From NCBI GenBank assembly GCA_002794775.1, contig NBAY01000014.1:434001-498000 (forward strand): a stretch of 64,000 nucleotides of DNA, read 5' to 3'. The stretch comes from Porodaedalea pini. Its lineage: Eukaryota > Basidiomycota > Agaricomycetes > Hymenochaetales > Hymenochaetaceae. The notes beneath the pieces are model-generated. The model did not search any database and was not told where the DNA came from. It worked only from the letters and a program-made list of their open reading frames with translations. Both the position numbers and the translations under genes were made by a program. Position 1 is the stretch's first letter. Each line of letters starts with the position of its first letter. Of the stretch, positions 60,249 to 64,000 are shown piece after piece.

Positions 60249-63200
60249 CCAATATTTTTTATTTTGAGGGGGAAATTTCTGGTCAGCAAGATTTGAAACA
60301 AATATTAAAATAAATAAAAATCATTTTATTTTATTACTAAGACGTCCAAGAAAGGCTATTTTACATAAGATCAGCGCCGATCACAATTACTTTGCAAGTT
60401 CCTGTAGAGCTGCTCGGACTTCCTGACTATTGGGGATGCGGCGGTGGGACTTGTGCTTCTTCACGGCAATGGCTGCCTGAAGAAAGTCGAGTCCTTTCCT
60501 GGGTATGAAATTAATATAACCGCATTAGATTAAAAAAAAGGAAAGATTTACCTGTATGAATCCATGTATCTCCAGCATTTCCGGAAGAAGCGGCGGACAG
60601 TTGCTGTGCTACACAGGTCCAGGCAATGTGGGACAAGCTTCTTTGCAGTGCCAAACTTGCTGTCGTTAGTATCGCGATACCCTAAGGAGAATTCGGAAAG
60701 AAGTACACGGAAAGATTAAATTAAGTAATTACTTACAGTACTTTGCAAATCCCCAATACAACTCTATTGTGTTAAGTTCACAATGGAACTTCGGCAGAAA
60801 GAGGCAAATATGTCCGCGCTCTTCGATGTATGTTTGAAGCATTGGCTTCTCATCAAGGAAGTCTTGCTGTAATGAGAGAATGCACTTAGCGCAGCACCAA
60901 ATGTTAGTGGCTTCTGGCGCGTCGTCAGTCTCCGCTAACGCAATATCTTCTTCACTTGGCTGATCATCTTGGCTGGCCTGTTCGGCTTTGGCTATGCATT
61001 TGAGAGCTTCCTTTTTCTTTTGGGATAGTTTGCATACCTTGCAAACTCCGATCACCTTCTTCCCTCCATATGCGTCGCTTAGCATATTCCAAACGGAATC
61101 TCTTTCCCGTAGAACCTCAAGAATTCCCTTCGGCTGTCCGGCAAGACTGGGGTCTGGGTCGTCAGCAGGATATACCATAGACTGCTTCTGTCCACGTGTA
61201 TCAGGTTGGCCGGGCCTCGGAGGTGAATTATTCACAGGAATTACGGTATCGTGTAACTTAGATTGTTTTCCGCCGGGTTTCACATTCATACTGTTGACGT
61301 TAAGCGCGTCTGGCGCAAAAGCTCCATGGGCCAAAGAACAATCGAAAAGGAAGACGCCGGCAGCTCCAGGGTGTAGATACTCAAAGATATTCATGGCATC
61401 CTCTGTTTGGGTTAGAAGCTGTGGCATATCCCACCATTTGTCGGCATTCTTTCCAGGGTAGATGATTCTTTGGCAGTCCGTAATCCCCAGCTGCCGATCT
61501 TCCGGTAGCTTCTCGTGATCGGAAAGCTGATCTGGACTCAAGTTCAGTCTTCCTGTGTCCAACTTCTCGCACAGGAAGTCGGACACATGGATCGCCCGTC
61601 CATTCCCTTTCTGGCGTAGAACTCGTTGCCCGCTGGTAAGCCACATCTCGCGCTTCTGATCGTTTACGTGAAAGATTGACTCATCCTGGACGATGAGTAT
61701 ATGCTTGCGTTCGCCAGGATTCAAAGTGAGCGGAAGCGGCTCCAGAGTTTTTTTATCATAATTGCGCATATACCTTTAGTTTAGATTGTAAATTAGTTAA
61801 ATTTTAAAATTGCAGTGAATAGATTTACTTTTCATAAGCCGCAATATCTGATAAAAATTTAAGTCGGCTTTCCACAACATCAGGCCTTTCATGGCCATCA
61901 ATATACACTCCATTTTTGGTCCGATGATGTGTGTACCCAAGGTTGCACAGCCACCGGTGAATTGTTGACATTGCAATCCTCGAGCTTAATCCCTTTGGTA
62001 CCCTTGTTGGGCTAAGCTTCGGCAGAATATCATTAACAATATGCTTCCAAAGCTTCCGTGTATCCACATCACCGATCGGCTGGGAAGCCAAGTAAACCCT
62101 AACTTTGTGAAGCACAGCCTCATTATCGAACCAGGATGCATTCCAGCCATGCTTTCCTTGTTCGTATGGGGGGAGCTCCTTGTGCTTAGCGATATAGACT
62201 GCATTGAACCGGATCTGTCGTGCAAAATAGGGTCCTTTCCCCATTCGTGAAGCGACCTTCTGGCTTGCATTTAGCCATGGCTTCTTCGATTTTGGGTGCT
62301 TCTTGAGTTCTTCACGGAGCTTAACATAATTGGCAACGGTGGAGAGATGCATGAGACTCTGCATCACCGCTCCGGTTGCATGGAGTCGCCGTAGCTGACT
62401 TACATTCTTCTTGACAATCACCAGTATATCAGTTTCTTCTTCTTCTTCTTCTTCATCAAGAAGCAGACCCTGTTCCACAAGCGGCATGGCTTCTGTCCCA
62501 GACTTCTGGCCCTCATCCAAACCAGAAGCGGGCTCATCTTCTAAGTTCTGGAACTCTGCATGAACAGTGTCCCCTTGCTCAGAGACCTCCACCTCTCCGC
62601 TGTATTCCTCAGGTTCAAACTTGAATTATGGTTAGTGCTAACTTTCTTCTTTGAAATTTACTTGACTTACCTCATCTTCTGAATAGACGGCGAAGTCTTT
62701 GACAAATTCATCTGCTCTGGCAAATAGATTATCTACATCATCATTGTCATACTCCGCTCCCTCGGGCAGATCTGTGAAATCAAAGTCCGGCAATTGCATT
62801 GTATGCGCTTCGGCGACCTTATCCTAACCTGTATTTTAGAAATATAAACATAACAATAATCAATTTTATATACTCACTTTCTTGGGAAAAAATGATGTTA
62901 TTTTCTTAATGTCCTTTGCTTTTTCTGCATTTTTCTCCTGTTTTTTAGCCTCCCTCCATCTTGTTGTCCGTGAGTCACCAGAGTAAAAGGCACGCAGGGT
63001 CTTTCTCTTCTTCTGTTCAGAACTATGAATAAACTAAATTGATTTGCATCGACGAACTTACAGCTGGAGGCACTGCCTCGGTCGATCTCGAACCTCCCAA
63101 GCGAAGGTTTAGCCCATGTATCGCATTCCTGAGAATTTCCGACTCGTCCTCATAGCCAATTTCATCCTCGGACCCCGGTTCCGAGGAAGAGTCGACTTCT

Positions 63201-63451
63201 ATAGGAACCATGGTAAAGGCCAAGCCGCCGGCTGGCCTTTTAGACTTAGCAGTTCTCGACTTCGTGCCCTTTAGCGGCATTCTCAGGCTGAGAAGATGTT
63301 AGTCGGGGTGAACCAGGCTTGATGTCGTCACCCCCTGTTTTTTTTTTCAATTTTTTTTTGGCATTACTAATATTATTTTATTATTTTTTTTCTCAGAAAA
63401 ATTTGAAACACATCTATTTTTAGAAACACCCCCCAAATTGCGAGGTATTGG
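60249..63451 (-). mobile_element. DDE transposon with putative imperfect terminal repeats
   Basis: The left end CCAATATTTTTTATTTTGAG and the inverted right end CCAATACCTCGCAATTTGGG align over about 31 bp with gaps, both leading into a G run and 'TTTC'. Between them is one complete transposase gene on the minus strand. No target duplication was identified, so the borders are provisional. Confidence 0.55.
60387..63280 (-). CDS. DDE-superfamily transposase, apparently intact
   Basis: Seven exons starting at ATG 63280 and ending TAA 60387, about 860 residues. The first four exons encode a basic/acidic N-terminus ('KKRKTLRAFYSGDSRTTRW') and a helical, probably DNA-binding region (62592-61827: 'MSTIHRWLCNLGYTHHRTKN' is HTH-like). 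A poly-Glu run corresponds to a CTT repeat near 62435. The catalytic part has Asp in 'ILIVQDESIFHVND', Asp in 'GVFLFDCSLAHG' and Glu in 'FHCELNTIELYWGFAKYCK', plus CxxC pairs ('VCKVCK', 'CCAKC'). Introns at 61824-61770 (GTAAAT...AAAG), near 60735 and near 60550 keep the frame. No stop or shift was needed, so it may be active or recently arrived. A domesticated gene is the alternative. Confidence 0.85.
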
Positions 63452-63825
63452 ATAACTTTGTTACTTCTATTAGAAAAAAAAATTCACAGCCTCCAAAACT
63501 CAAAACTCCGGGCCGGGCACAGTTGATGGGAACTGCCGCTTTCCACTGTAGAGCGGTGTACCGTGACACTCATGCTATCTATCATCTTCGTCAAACCAGC
63601 AAAAGAAGAGACACGTCACGATGGGAAACTCAAGTGCGACACAAAGGACCATAGCAAAGCATACTGTAAAGAACTCTTGCACCTTGAGTGTATGGTCGAG
63701 GGCTTCAGAAGGATCAAACCTCAAGCATTCACCTGTATCGTGTGGCGTCACGCAAACCGAAAGCGACCTGAAGGCCGAAGTCAACACAGGAAAACATCTA
63801 GTTAGCTAAGTCGAATGATGTCAAA
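63452..63825. other. Spacer after the transposon
   Basis: About 370 bp with short overlapping frames on both strands and no recognised gene. It may hold the 5' region of the frame starting at 63826. Confidence 0.4.
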
Positions 63826-64000
63826 ATGGAGAGAAGCTGCTTTTTAAACGAAGAGATCGAACACATCAGCGCGAAAACGAATAAATTCATGCTGGAGAAC
63901 GAGGTTCAGTGTATCGAAGCGATTGCTGCGCCCAATATCGCGCTGCTGGAGGTAGTAAGGGACGTACAAGGATATGTTGATGAACACATCAACGAGATCA
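63826..64000 (+). CDS. Partial unknown protein, runs off the window
   Basis: From ATG 63826 the frame is open to the last base (58 codons), with an amphipathic, Glu-rich composition: 'LNEEIEHISAKTNKFMLENE' and 'LLEVVRDVQGYVDEHINEI'. A coiled coil or helical bundle is likely. No family recognised; it could be an internal exon. Confidence 0.4.
   Translation, partial: MERSCFLNEEIEHISAKTNKFMLENEVQCIEAIAAPNIALLEVVRDVQGYVDEHINEI

Noticed and set aside
60988..61461. 157-codon plus-strand ORF
   Set aside because: Antisense to the catalytic exon of the DDE transposase.

Overview
The window reads as nuclear DNA of a filamentous basidiomycete, most likely an Agaricomycete. Short GT-AG introns of about 45-65 nt are dense. 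The gene set is typical of the group: secreted laccase, Zn2Cys6 regulator, HUA1-like protein, rds1-type ferritin-like protein, P450, flavin monooxygenases. Transposons are also of fungal type. No rRNA, tRNA or CRISPR array was recognised. Exon boundaries were read by eye.

Layout. 1-2664: the 3' half of a LINE-type retrotransposon, split by a probable solo LTR (222-1219). 2900-4541: M28 aminopeptidase. 5342-6675: aldo-keto reductase. 7380-24476: a nested transposon block. A small minus-strand gene is cut first by a TA-flanked MITE (7452-8072) and then by a 15.9-kb insertion (8175-24097) ending in inverted repeats. That insertion holds a 1.1-kb hairpin element, a decayed prolyl-tRNA synthetase pseudogene, a 7.0-kb Ty3/Gypsy chromovirus lying inside that pseudogene, and two hairpin elements nested one in the other.

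25250-41921: mostly conserved genes, namely laccase, fungal-specific transcription factor, BTB protein, mitochondrial-type J protein, HUA1-like protein and ferritin-like secreted protein. 42126-42851: a second copy of the first MITE family. 43006-44879: a damaged F-box/LRR-like gene.

45272-57881: a metabolic neighbourhood with an MFS monocarboxylate-type transporter, a P450, cytidine deaminase, a Baeyer-Villiger-type monooxygenase and a decayed FAD monooxygenase. 58990-59950: a PAN1-like EH-domain pseudogene fragment. 60249-63451: an apparently intact, intron-rich DDE transposon. The last 175 bases open an unfinished reading frame.

No wholly new enzyme system was found. The most unusual content is the nested-transposon archaeology, where empty sites can be rebuilt to the base (LINE/solo LTR, hairpin-in-hairpin, MITE in exon, 15.9-kb block at an exon edge, chromovirus in a tRNA-synthetase pseudogene).
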